A DNA stretch of 64,000 bases. Source: Sipunculus nudus. Lineage: Eukaryota; Annelida; Sipuncula; Golfingiida; Sipunculidae. The stretch covers positions 47,208,401 through 47,272,400 of the forward strand of contig CM049317.1 in NCBI GenBank assembly GCA_026874595.1, in the 5' to 3' direction. The position numbers and the translations under genes are program-made. Position 1 is the first letter of the stretch. Each line of letters opens with the position of its first letter. Positions 46,766 through 58,803 of the stretch are shown in pieces. The notes under the pieces were generated by a model. The model searched no databases, was not told where the DNA came from, and saw only the letters and a program-made list of their open reading frames with translations.

Positions 46766-46974
46766 CTTTCTGAAACCCCGCTTTAATACCCACAAGTTAA
46801 ACCTGTAATAGAATTTCATTGATTACTCGTATCATGGCCATTTGTGTTCGAACTGATCCCTTGACTACAGTATGAGTATGCCAACATTCTTTATTGTCAA
46901 ACAATTGTAAATAAATTGTCATATTTTCATCCATAACCATACCCTTGACTCCAGTATGAGTGTGCAAACATTCT

Positions 46975-47240
46975 CTTATAATTAACCCTGTGCAAAGCAA
47001 GGGTTATTAACCCTGCACGAAGCGAAGGTTATTGTTTTCACTCGATTCTTTGTGTGTTTGTGTGTATGTGTGTTTGTCCGGACGATATCTGAAGATGAAA
47101 AACGGATTTTATTGAAATTTATCATATAGATTGGTATTATGAGAGTGTTTACGAAGTTCATTTTTTGTGTCAATCCAAGCGTAAATAAAAAAAAAGGTAA
47201 AAGGATAGAGTTTTTTATAGTCTGATATCACCTACGAGTG
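46975..47240 (+). repeat. AACCCTGCACGAAGCG dispersed repeat
   Basis: ATTAACCCTGTGCAAAGCAAGGGTTATT and ATTAACCCTGCACGAAGCGAAGG-type units occur side by side (46980-47032), followed by a TGTGTTTGTGTGTATGTG run. Each unit is an imperfect palindrome. No gene. Confidence 0.55.
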
Positions 47241-47377
47241 AGTGTTTTATGGGATTCTGTACCACACATGTTTACATTAGGATGCTGCATGTTACGATAA
47301 GGCCATCTTTGGAGGGAAAGTCATGACGTCACAGAGAACAATGACGTCACTCCATGTACCATTTCCCTGAAAGATGA

Positions 47378-50300
47378 AACCTGTGAATTTATGCGATTGT
47401 GTGGCGTCGTCCATCATCTGTCGTCCAAACATTTACCCATATGTCAAAAACAGCAGGAGCTAGCATCACCAAATTTTATGCAAAAAATTAATCATCTAAA
47501 AAACATTGGATTTTGCTTAATTTTTGCCATCGATATTCACTCAGATTTTAAAGGGAAAAAGCTATAATAAACTTTAAAAAATCTTCTCCAAAACTGTCCA
47601 GCCAAATCGTCCAATATTTCACAGAAATAATCCATAAAAAATATTACTCAAATTTTTTCGAATGGTTCCAGTTTGGTGAATTTGGCCGAGTTACAGGGAG
47701 CTGAACTTAGTCATTAGGCCAAAAAAGGGTAATAAAATTATAGTATCAGATATGGCTGGAGCTATCTTCACCTAATTTGGTCACATGCAAATGTTGGTCT
47801 CATGACTCATATATGAAATTGAGATATTGGTGGCGCCACCTGCATCAACCTTTTCTGTACGAGGGTCATCGGTCATCAGTACATTAGACCATAATTTTTC
47901 AGGAATAGCGGGAGCTGAATCCCCAAATTTTATGCAAAAATCTGTCACATATCAAATGTTGTGGGATTGAGCTTTTTTATGGCCCCACCTGCATAAACAT
48001 ATTTTACTAAGGAAAGCTAAAAAAAACTTTAAAAATCTTCTTATTCGAAATCATTCAACTAAATTGTTCAATATTTCACAGAGATGATCCCAGAGACTAA
48101 CTCTCTCAAGTGTGTTTAGTTAGTTTGGGTTTGATGAATTTATCAGAGTTACAGGAATTTGAACTTAGTCATTTGGTCAAGTAAGCATATTGACATAACA
48201 ATCATAGAAACGACATGAGCTAGCATCACCTTGTTTTGTGCAAATGTTGGTCACATAAGTCATATTTGAAATTGCTAGGTTTTTTTTTTTTTTTTTTTTT
48301 GGCGCCACCTAGATCAACCTTTTTTTCATGGGCAAAAATTGTCAAGCCTATTCGTTTAATTTTTCAGAATTATCCTAGCGTAGGGTTCTTTCAATAGTAT
48401 AAGAATAGATTGGGTTTGTTAATTTTCAGGTAGAGTCATAGAAAGCTGAAGTTGGTCTTGCGGCCATTAGTAAACCTATTTCAAGCTTGGGATTGCAATA
48501 GTCATCTTCTGCAAAACTGCTCTTCTAACTTCTGTAACGTTGCACAAAAATGATTCTTAGGAGGCCTGTGTCCAAGTTTATTTAAATGGTTTTGGCAGAA
48601 TTATTGAACCTTTAACAATGAAAAGGCTACCTATTTTATAATTCTAAACATTTTGATTTTAAAAAATCTAATGGATATATCATCTTGAAAAAAAGCTTTG
48701 TGGCCAAAGTGTTTCAGTATGTGTAACAGATTTACCAACAGGTGAAGATTGTGTTTGTATCTATAAATAGCTGGGCAGATCGCAACTATTTTAGATTTAG
48801 CAACAGGCCAAGGTCGGTCTGGATCTATTTATAGCTTTTGCCGACTGCCAACTTTCAGATTATGCAACAGGTCAAGGTTTCACTCAGTGCAGCGAGGTAC
48901 AGGTCAAGAGTTCACTCAGTGCAATCGCTGCAGTTAGCAATTTGTTACGGTTTATTCGGGGCAACTGCCTTCCCCACCTGAGCTTTGTTAGCCCTGTGCA
49001 CCTGACTCAAGAGGAGTTTGAAGTATTGGCCTGACATTTTGACTTGTCCATGCATATTTGATGGCTTTCTCGTACACAAAACTGGTGTCGTTACTTGCAA
49101 TGACTTTTGCACAGTGTATGTACCTGCTTATTTCTCTGGAGAAATTTTAAATATCAGCCTGAAATTGGACATATGTATACATCTCAGATAGCTTCGTCAT
49201 ATGCAAGATTCGTGACGCCACCTACAATGATTTTTGCTGTGTATGCTCCTACTTTTTCCTCGGGTGTGATTTGAAATATCAGCCTGAAATTATACATGCC
49301 CAAACATCTCGGGTAGTTTTGTTTCATGCAAGACTTGGTGCCACATACAATTGCTTCACGCATCTGTGCACATAGCCGAGGAGGGGTTTGAAGTATCTGC
49401 CTGAAAATTTGCATGTCCGTACATCTTTGATGGCTTTCTCGTACACAAGACTGGTGGTGCCACCTACAAACATTTTTTGTGTTATGTGCACTGTTACAGA
49501 TGTCTGTTACATGTGTTGTTGACACTTGGTTCGTGGGGCGCACGCATAGCTTGTTGCTATGGCAGCATCGCCTGGCCGGGTGCTGGCCCACGTGTGAACC
49601 CTAGCGTGTAAAGACACAGCGCTCGTCTGGAATATTCTTGGCTGTACGCGCTTTATGAGCGCGTGTTTTGTTTTGTTCTTTGGGAGCGTGTGTATTATGT
49701 ATTGTTGGGTTCTTTGGATTGATCGTGAAATAGAAGTTCCTAGGCCTTGAGGAGAAAAATTTATAAACAGGGGCTCTGTTTAGAGCCGAGAAGAGAGAGA
49801 GAGAGAAATTCCAGCGGACACGAAAATTGTGAGTCAGTTTTGGACCTACCCAATAATTGCAGTTGTGTCAGGGATTCTACGAACTCTATGCAGATTTGGT
49901 GCGGCCTGCCGCCAGTTTGCTTTCGGGATTATTACAAGAGCTTTTCATTGGACTATTTGAACTGTTTAGGTGGATTATTAGTTTTAAAGGACTTATTGGG
50001 CATTGACAGAAAAGCCTAGGATCCGGACACTCTGGTACTGTACACTTTATTTATTATACTGTTTTATTGTATTGATTTACTGTCATACTGTTGTTATACT
50101 GCATGATTGTATTGATTAAGTGTATTGTAATATTAGGGTTGTTTTAAGAATAAATTATAATTATTTTAAAAAAAAACACTGACTTTATTCATTCCCCTAG
50201 TCATTTCACGCTGCCTAGTGTTGCAGAATGATTTTAATTTATCTCCGTAAAAAAATTATGCTCTTCACGAATACATGATCTGTTGTTATTAGGTTCCGTA

Positions 50301-50495
50301 ACAGCATCCGTGCCAGTATTTCAGCAGTGACATTTGTGTAATTGGTGCATGTACTTTAGTTCAAAATATTCAGTACTTGCACGTACATATACATGTCACA
50401 CATGTACTTGAAAAGTAATGGTGGACCATGAAAGCATTATACTTGATGTATATCCCATTGCACATGTTCGCATTAGGCCTGTAAGCCTTGTTTAT
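47378..50495 (+). mobile_element. Element C copy 3, split by a solo LTR
   Basis: Left end ACCTGTGAATTTATGCGATTGTGTGGCGTCG. GGTGGCGCCACC at 47829; a T-run (48279-48300) precedes a GGCGCCACC at 48301. Interrupted at 49492-50303. Resumes GCATCCGTGCCAGTATTTCAG and ends TTCGCATTAGGCCTGTAAGCCTTGTTT. Reconnecting the flanks at GCA gives continuity with the copy at 37990-38020. Confidence 0.75.
49492..50303 (+). mobile_element. Solo LTR, 812 bp, plus orientation
   Basis: Starts TGTTACAG, ends CCGTAACA (6-base inverted ends TGTTAC/GTAACA). Flanks GCAC and GCAT suggest a 4-base target duplication with one change. Contains TTTATAAACAGG (a TATA-like site near 49758) followed by a GAGAGAGAGAGA stretch, and AATAAA at 50149-50154 ahead of a short A run, as in an LTR with U3, R and U5. 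The 90-codon frame at 49747-50019 lies entirely inside it. A homologous copy is at 59679-60491. Confidence 0.85.
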
Positions 50496-53400
50496 TTTTG
50501 TTTTGTTTTGTTTTTGTTCGTTATGTTTTAAAGTCAAGGACAGTAATACCACGATTTTCAGGGTGTTTTCAAAATTCTCAGTTAAAATCTTAGAAAATCC
50601 TAAGAGATACAGGTTAAATTAACATTCCATGGCACCAACTTATAACACTATCTTTCGCGCTAGGTTTGCGTCCCCATATCGGACGCTTTTTTAATTGTAT
50701 ATAATTTGTTATATTATTATTCATAGTCAATAATATTCTAATGTTATATATAATAAATTATATATACATATACATGTATACAAACTCCAGATAAAATGGT
50801 TCTGGTTCAGCGACTACAGTCTTAAAATCTTAAAAAAAAAACTGATGTATCGATCAGCGATATATATAGTACGAATATAATGTTGACAGGGAACACCCGA
50901 GTATATTTTAGTGCAGTTCTAATGTTTCCTTAAAATGTAGGCTTACATTATGGCGAAAGTCAAGGCCGGATTAAGGGGGTGGCTAATCTGGCTGCTGCCA
51001 GGGGCCCCCTATATTTTGGGCCCCCGAAAATTAATGAACAAAAAAGTTTAAAATTAATTTCATTGCTAGATTGTATTGAGGAGGGCGTGCGGAGAATGCC
51101 GAATGTCGGCAATACGATGTGTGCTGGATAAGTGGAACTTTAGTGCGGTAATCTTATTGATGTTACATTGTGCAAAATACTTCCTGCTACGGTTACTTGT
51201 ATATAATAATAATCATTCGCGAAAACGAAAGAACACCTGACTGACTGAAGATTTTTTTGCTTTGTCTAGCAGCTCCAGGTTGCTGTAGTCAAGACTACAG
51301 ACCTGCGCGCTCCGTAAGCGTAATTTTGATGAGCATGAGCCAGTTATAATAGACGTGATGCCACCAAGACGAGCACGGAGTCGCAAAAGGCCGCCATCGT
51401 TTTACCCGCCCCGTTGACCGTGGAAAGCAACAGCATCCGCACCCAGAAAGCCCCGAGCCGGCCAGGCACCGGCACTGGCCGCAGCAGCAGAGACCAGCCA
51501 ATCCAGACAGCTGAACTCGATCATAAAAGACTCTAACGAGCGATCGCTAATTTCGTCATTGGCACGAAAGAACACCCTATACTTTTCTTTTACATTTCCT
51601 CTATATCCTTACGTTACCTGATTGCCCATGTAAATCAAGAGGTAGGTTTGCTTATGCTCATTGTAATTTAGATACTGCAATAAAGTAGAAAAGCCAGTGT
51701 TCAAACTGATTTAAGTTGAGCATCTTTTGTGAGAAAACTGTCAAATGCAGAACTTAAATGAAAAATGTAGGAACATGTGCAAAGGCCAACAGGCGCCTGT
51801 CCTATATATCTGTAATATTTGGTAGCTCCCAGTTTCTTAAAATGCCCCGTCGGACAAAAAACCTTTTGGCAAATAACCTGCAAATGATCTTATTTGAAAA
51901 TAATTCACCCCAAATCAGAATAGCTGTAGAGAATCTCGCACTAGCACGAGGTCAAACGTTTTACTCGATCAGTTTTTCACTATCTCTACATGTAATGAAC
52001 GTCAGATTTAGTCAGAACATCCATATTATTAATTATAGTATATGCATATATTTAACTTGATGCATGTCTTTCATTATATTGTATATTAATTATTATATCC
52101 AAATTTTAAGTAATGTTTATATAATTACTAATTATAATATTAATTGCTTTAATGATTTACAAAAAAAAACTCCTTTGGATAATTCTGTTTTCAGCATAAA
52201 TTATGGGAAAATCGGACATTGTTTTAAAAAAAGTTTAATGGGCTTCGGGTCCATGGTGTTCGAGCAGTACACACCGCCGGGTATCGCTAGCCAACTATAG
52301 TTTCACATGCTGTCCGTGATCAAGCTTGATCCAATTGTCGGTACTTATCTCTAAATCTTATTTTTTTAGGGATTTAGGGTATAAGTGCCTAGAAGAAGGG
52401 ATATTAAAAAAGACGACATTTGACTGTAAATCCCGTTTTTTATTAAATTCATTTATCCAATACATTTAATTCATTAATGCTGATCAGAATACAAAAGATT
52501 ACGGACGTTGTGTTGCAATTGATAGATCTTCACATACAGGCCTGCAACTGCTCAAATGGATCAGCGAAAGTGTATTTTATTCCGAGTCTGGCCCTATCCC
52601 TGAAATAATTCATTGGTCTTGACGTCGCCACTATTTACGTATTTCAACGATACCGGTACGTTAATTTTAATGAATTTGTACATTCGCTGAATTTTCAATG
52701 ATTCAGACGTGCAATTTAATGATGTAATAATCAGTATGTCAACATCTTAAACCACATATTATTATTAAATAATGTTTACGAAAGTCAATAAAATTACAAT
52801 AGTTTACAGTCTTTCTTTTTAACTTGTATACACGTTATTTATTTGTGAATAAAAGGACCTGCTTTAAGTACAGCAGTGGCCCCATGCAACCTAAAGCTGC
52901 CCCTGGCGGATGTGTAAATGTCGTTTTAATTGATAATTATTCAAGATGTTCCCAGATACTCATTTGAACATGAAAAGTACTTCCCCATATGAAATTGACA
53001 GAGACGTGGAAACTTATTCATTCTTAACTGAAGGGTTACACAATAGATCACTGAGTACAATTTCCACGAGCATGCGCATTGAACGCGTTTTTACCTGTCG
53101 CCTGCTGTGTTTGGTCAGCTGATCAGGCCATGCACCACGCGGTACAGGCGAGCATCTGTTTAGCGCATGTTATGTAGTCAGGTGCTGATTGGAAGCAACT
53201 CGTCAGAAAGTAAGGCAGGTAGGCACGGAATATTTTCAAACTTTGATATATTATCAATAGTTAAGTTAAAACTTTTTAAGGCATGGACCTTGTTTGCTGA
53301 GTAAATGTGAGGATGATCGAATATCCAGACAAAGGAGTACCGACTGGACCTTCCATCCAAGGAATAAGTTTAACTACTCTAAGTCCTCCCCCTTATGACA

Positions 53401-53916
53401 AACAGGACGAAATTCCTCTCCCTGTGTATCACTGATGCCTTCACTCTCACAAAATATCATATAATAAAAGTAGATGTTTTCAATCTCTGAAAATACTCGG
53501 CCCCCTACATTTGTTACTCATAATTTCAGTTTGATTTAAACATTAAAAATATTAGCTACCATTTATGACAATTCGTTGGGTCAGTTGAAACATACAATAC
53601 CCTAAAAGTTCTTAATTTGAGATGCATAATTTGAATATAATTGAAGTGAAAACACCCAAACCAGAAGGCGTAGTGTAAGTCATCATCAACAGGTGTCGCT
53701 GGTTATATGGTCCGACTCGCCATGCATAATTGAAGCTTAGATGGTGAGGGCGGCAATAAATAAAAATAGGGCTGGAAGGCTCAGAAATAACATGCAAGGT
53801 GTGCCACGGGTACTTTTTTATTCATCAAGTGAAATCCAAATATTAAGCTCATTAATTATTTTTTGTTATCGTTGGGACGATTAATTTTGACCCACCTGGA
53901 TTGAGAAATTACATTT
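50496..53916. other. Non-genic stretch
   Basis: AT-rich with a few GC-richer patches (51350-51480, 53060-53170). No open frame above 100 codons, no recognised domain and no clear repeat. 50960-51040 (GGCCGGATTAAG.. GGGCCCCC) looks like decayed mobile-element sequence, but I cannot name it. Confidence 0.5.
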
Positions 53917-55217
53917 TTAGCTCAGCTGACTACAACTGAGCCATAGTGATGTCTGTCTGTTCATCCGTCAGTCCGTCCGTCCATTAAAATGGCACGTTTT
54001 GAAACCGTTGGACGTACGAATCCGAAATTCGGCAAACAGTTAGATGTCCCCCAAAATCTCCCACCATACCGAAAATTGGGTCACTACCACTTAGTTCCTT
54101 CGAGATAATAAGAAAAATCCTCATTTTTCCATTTAAAACTCATTGTTACACTTCAAAACTTCCTGATGTCGAAACCACTGATCTGTTTTTGACGATATTT
54201 AACATAATTATTATTTTATATATTTCCTATGTACATACCAGAAATTATGTCAGTATTGTGTAATTTTATGAAGTTATTGACCGGAACATAATGGACTTTT
54301 TAAAAAATAAATGGTGACTTGCCACGAGATGCCCTTGTAGAATTTGTTTTTATTATTTGGCGGGCCCCACTTATTACAAACACGTTGATATAAACAAAAC
54401 AAGCAGCATGTGTGCGATGACATCCACATTTTCTGGCCTTGTCTGTTGACCTTGAAACTGCAGGAAAAAATTGCAACATTGATTTTTAAATTGGTCTTGT
54501 CATAAACTTTAACATGATGTACCGGTATGATGCTTGCTTTCCTCATATAATACCCAAGGAATAACAAAAAAGGAAAAGAAAATATCGAAAGCATGCATGA
54601 CCTTTACCTTGTTTATTGACATTTATTACATAGATAAAATGCGGCAACATAGGTTTGTAGACTGCTAAGGTTATAAGCTTTAAAATGATGAATGTTGTCA
54701 GTTATTTCATGGTATCCCTACGGAATGACAACTGACCATGGAAATATTCTAAATATCAAAACCCAATACCTTGACCTTGTTTGGTGACCTTAAAACTGCA
54801 GAGGGGACATTGCAACATGGATTTTTAGACTGAAAAGGTTAAAATATTTAAAATAATGTATGTTACTAGCTTTCTTCATTAAATCCCAAGGGAGTCTATA
54901 GCTTGACACCTGACCCTGGCCTTAAATATTATTGCAAATGTTTATCATAATCATGTCAAGACAGGTGCTGTTTAGATTCCCTAGAGACCTGGGAGGAGGC
55001 CTTTATGATATATATTTTTACGGGGTTTTATTATGGTACAACAGAAGCCTAGATGTCTGACACCTAGAAGGGCACAAATTATAACCATTAGACTTGGAAA
55101 GTTTGAATTACAGACATGCAGACTGGACAGGTTGTCAATGACCCATATTTTTAAATAATAGCTTTTGTTAAAGAGTCAGATTCAGCTGAGCGTCATTGCC
55201 CAGGTGCCATTAGTTTA
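53917..55217 (-). mobile_element. Element A-ended composite repeat
   Basis: Begins TTTTAGCTCAGCTGACTACAACTGAGCC and GTCCGTCCGTCC. 54030-54290 is shared with 26870-27170. 54420-54920 has repeated CCTTGTTTGGTGACCTT..AACATTGATTTTTA units about 180 bases apart. Ends GATTCAGCTGAGCGTCATTGCCC, an element B-type end. Probably two elements joined. Confidence 0.55.
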
Positions 55218-55635
55218 TTTTGGTATAAATACAACTTCATAATGTTAAGGAACATCGCATTTGAAATAAGTTGAACTTTTATTTGTTTAATTTTTTATTT
55301 AAATCTTCAAGAACATGCATCTCGCCCAAGTTTGAACATCCAAAAGCGTTTCATGATATGAACCGTTTCAGAAATAATTTCATTTCTTTAATGTAAAATA
55401 TTTATAATTAATATGAAAAAAATAAATGATCCTCTTCATACCAAACATGCTGTGGCAGTTCTAAGCTCCGCTAACCGAATAGTCTTTAAATTTCATTTCA
55501 ATTGGGCCAATATAATTAATATTCTATACAAAAGCTCTTATCTCAACAACTAAAGCATTAATTGCCAAGAAATTTTCTGTGCATATTATGTTTGATCAGC
55601 AATAATGTTATAGTAATTTACTCGTATTGTTTTGG

Positions 55636-55640
<5 letters not shown>

Positions 55641-55690
<50 letters not shown>
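55641..55690. repeat. (AT)n microsatellite
   Basis: About 25 AT units. Nearby frames on both strands translate to Ile-Tyr runs. Confidence 0.95.
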
Positions 55691-55693
<3 letters not shown>

Positions 55694-56064
55694 CATATTG
55701 TACACCTGTTTAAGATGGGACAGACAAATCGTAACTTTTTATATTTTTTATTTTTTTGGTTGCTGGTCAATGTATTGCGGTGAATATGCTTATAGGCAAT
55801 GGTAACAGTAGGACAAGCCAATTTTTTAGAAGGAAGTTACATCAATCGTGTTATTTGTTGAGAGCTGTCTCCATGTATTATCCTTATCTTGACCTATGAC
55901 CATCAAACTGAAACATTTTCAGTTATCAAACTTACGTTCCCTTAATACTGAAACGTTTATATATTGATTTCAATCTACGAGGCTGAAACATTTTTTCTAA
56001 ATAACATGTTACTAAAGGGTCTTAATATTAACTCATAATATAACAGGTCATACTTGACAATCAG

Positions 56065-56457
56065 TTAAGGGTTCTGACGAATGCATGCAATCGGGCAACT
56101 TGTTAAAATCGTGATTTTTAAAGTAGACACTAAAACTAAGGATACAGCTGATTCAATTGCATATACAGCTGATTCTAATAAACCTTGGGTTGGTGTAAAA
56201 ACATCGAGGGCTTGATCAGGCATAAATTTCTTGTCTTTTTTTAAATTATCTTGTCTTGGCGTGACTTGTCTTATTCTGTCCAGGAACCAGAACTCATCCT
56301 GGCATGAACTCATCCTTCGTATGAAGCTACACCCACGACATTGACATGACAACTGTGAATGTAGCATTTTATTGTTTTTAACAACATCCGCTGGCGTATT
56401 AATACGTCGCTCTGGGAGTTCTACCTTACTCTCTCCGCTAATGTCCCTGCCTGTCAT
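56065..56457 (-). CDS. Hypothetical open frame, 130 codons, unrecognised
   Basis: Minus-strand frame with start context AAGATGA. The N-terminal half is polar and basic (MTGRDISGESKVELPERR), followed by a Cys-rich patch CQCRGCSFIRRMSSC. The last 30 residues are hydrophobic. It does not lie in a recognised repeat, unlike its neighbours, and has no intron signals I can pair with another exon. It could be a single exon, a retro-copy or chance. No function is assigned. Confidence 0.2.
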   Translation of the reverse strand: MTGRDISGESKVELPERRINTPADVVKNNKMLHSQLSCQCRGCSFIRRMSSCQDEFWFLDRIRQVTPRQDNLKKDKKFMPDQALDVFTPTQGLLESAVYAIESAVSLVLVSTLKITILTSCPIACIRQNP

Positions 56458-57595
56458 CTTGTATTATACATGATACACCACATCCGAGAAACCTGAAAAT
56501 GGCAACGACAACCTTTTTATAAGGGTTTCCCCGTTTCAGGACCGAGGGCCCTTTTTTAGCGAACCTGTGAGCTTATGCAATGGCGCAGCGTCGTCCGTCG
56601 GCATTCGTCCGTCGCCCTTACGTTTACCCATGCTATTACACGGCAGGGCCTAGCATCACCAATATAATGTAAAAAATCAGTCATCTGAAAAATTTAATCG
56701 GATTTCGCTTATTTTTTATTTATTTATTTTTTTTTTGCTATCTGCTTTACTTAGATTTTATAAGGAGAAAGATAAAGAAAACCTCAAACTTGTTCAAATG
56801 GTTTCAGTACGTTGATAATTGGCTGAGTTACGGGAAGCTGAACTTGGTCATTTTGCCGTATATGCATACCAAAAATTACAGTATCAGAAACGGCTGGGGC
56901 TATCATCACCAAATGTTATGCAAATATTGATCACATGAGGCAAATTTGAAATTGAGGTATTGGTGGCGCCACCTGCATCGTCCTTTTTTGTACGGGGGTA
57001 TACAGTCATCCGTACATTAACCCATACTTCTCAGAAATAACAGAAGCTAGCATCTCCAAATTTTATGCTAAAGTCAGTCGCATATCAAATGTTGTGGCAT
57101 TGAGCTTTTTGTGGCGCCACCTTTATCAACTTATATTTTACGGGGGGACAAAGCTAAAAAAAATTAAAATCTTCTTCCCTGAAACCATTCAACTAAATTG
57201 TTCAATATTTCACAGAAATGATTCCAGAGACAAACTCTTTCAAAGTTTGTACAAATAGATCGGGTTTGATGAATTTTGGCATAGTTACAGGAATTTGAAC
57301 CTAGTCATTTGGCCAAGTAAGCATACTGACATAACAGTCTCAGAAACGACAGGAGCTAGCATTACCAAGTTTTGTGCAAATGCTGGTCACATGACTCGTA
57401 TTAGTAAGACTATTTCAAACTGAGGGCTTCAAAGTCTTCTCCTGCAAAACTGTTATTTCAGCTTGTGTAACATTGCACAAAAATGATTCTTAGGAGGCCT
57501 TTGTTCAAGTTTACTTAAATGATATTTGGCAGAATTATTGGACCTTTAAAGATGAAAGAACTGCATCTTTTATTATTCTTAACATTTTTATAACT

Positions 57596-57960
57596 AGGGA
57601 CACATTGGGCTCGACGCTCAGCTGAATTTGTCTAAAAAAAGGATATTTTTCAAGAAATTCTTCAGAATGATGGTCCTGTGGCCTTTACCAATGACCTTGT
57701 GAGTAAAAAAATTTGGGAACTATGACCATGACCTTTGAGCTTTGGACCTTTGAACCCCAACATCGACAGGGTTCTTACTTTAGTGATGAGCCGTAAGTCA
57801 AGTTTGAAATCCATATGTCAAACCAATCTGGAGTTATCATCTGGAAACAAATATGTGTTGATGGACGGATTGACAGCCAGACAGACGAACAGACGGACAG
57901 ACAGGGTGATAACTATAGGGCATCCACTTTATCAATAAACACACCAGGTTTTGGGACACT
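57596..57960 (-). mobile_element. Element B fragment, inverted, nested in element C
   Basis: Begins AACTAGGGACACATTGGG..CGCTCAGCTGAATTT (the reverse of element B's end) and ends GACAGACAGGGTGATAACTATAGGGCATCC..AATAAACACACCAGG (the reverse of its start). The middle is deleted compared with 44840-45760. Confidence 0.75.
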
Positions 57961-57976
57961 AGATGGAATCACAGCT

Positions 57977-58066
57977 TTTTATGTATTTGTATACACCACT
58001 TCTTTGCCCGCGTGGGTTCGGATCCCATCCTCGTCGCCACTTTTATGTATTTGTATACACCACTTA
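57977..58066 (-). repeat. 64-bp direct repeat containing a serine-tRNA 3' end
   Basis: TTTTATGTATTTGTATACACC starts at 57977 and at 58041. Between them GTGGGTTCGGATCCC (T-arm) and ATCCTCGTCGCCA (acceptor strand with CCA) match the 3' part of serine tRNA (GCT type). On the minus strand this reads LTR-like ACAAATACATAAAAG, then TGGCGACGAGGATGGGA, the same layout as the Gypsy primer site at 15022-15060. The likely source is the LTR/primer junction of a related retrotransposon. Confidence 0.6.
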
Positions 58067-58264
58067 TGTCCGCATTCAAGCACTATCTCTTCAAATACTC
58101 TCACTCGAAGCAATCTCAAGAACTACACGTTTTAAGCCAGTTTCATCACTTCCTGTTCTCTGCTTCTACACGCATGCTCCCTCCACCGGGCTTGACATTC
58201 AATACACTTCGGGCCAATATAAACATTCACTGCAGATCGGACCAATATATAACACAGCTGAGAA

Positions 58265-58803
58265 ACAGACATGATTGCAGTCATTTTATTGTAAAAAAAA
58301 ATGGAAAAATATTCGTAAAAATAAGAAAAACAAAGGTGGCGCCACCACTTTTCTGGAACTGATAACACTAGTCATAGTCAATATTCAAGGCAAGTTTCAT
58401 GAAAATCCATGTATTAATTATCAAGATAGTGGAGGTTTTGTATCAATTGTTTTATTAATCTTGGGGGTACTCACAAGCCCAATGGTTGGGAGGATATTGG
58501 TCCCAGTGACCTAATTTCAGGTTTCCAAGGAGATTTTTTTATGAACCTCTATGGTTATTTAGAAAGATGCTTCAAGGTCCTCAAAATCATCCGTAGGAAG
58601 AAGTTCTTAAGATATAGGTTACCATGACCATGATCACAAGATTCCAATGAGATTTTTTATGAACTTCCCTAGATTTGTAGTTACAGGCTTCTAGGGTCAA
58701 CGGTTAAGATTTGTGCCCTGCTAACGGACGACGGACGGCCGGATGGACGACGAACAAAGCGCAATACCTATACCTCAGATGACTTACAGTCAGCTGAGCT
58801 AAA
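58265..58803 (+). mobile_element. Element A fragment nested in element C
   Basis: Starts in the ATTCGTAAAAATAAG block with GGTGGCGCCACC at 58335. Contains one core unit plus part of a second. Ends GACGGACGGCCGG..AGATGACTTACAGTCAGCTGAGCTAAAA, the typical terminal hairpin. Confidence 0.8.

Noticed and set aside
49747-50019. 90-codon open frame
   Set aside because: Lies wholly inside a solo LTR downstream of its TATA-like site. No homology and not conserved in the copy at 59679-60491.
58012-58053. tRNA-Ser gene
   Set aside because: Only the T-arm and 3' acceptor strand with CCA are present. There is no anticodon arm or 5' half, and genomic CCA is not expected in a eukaryotic tRNA gene.
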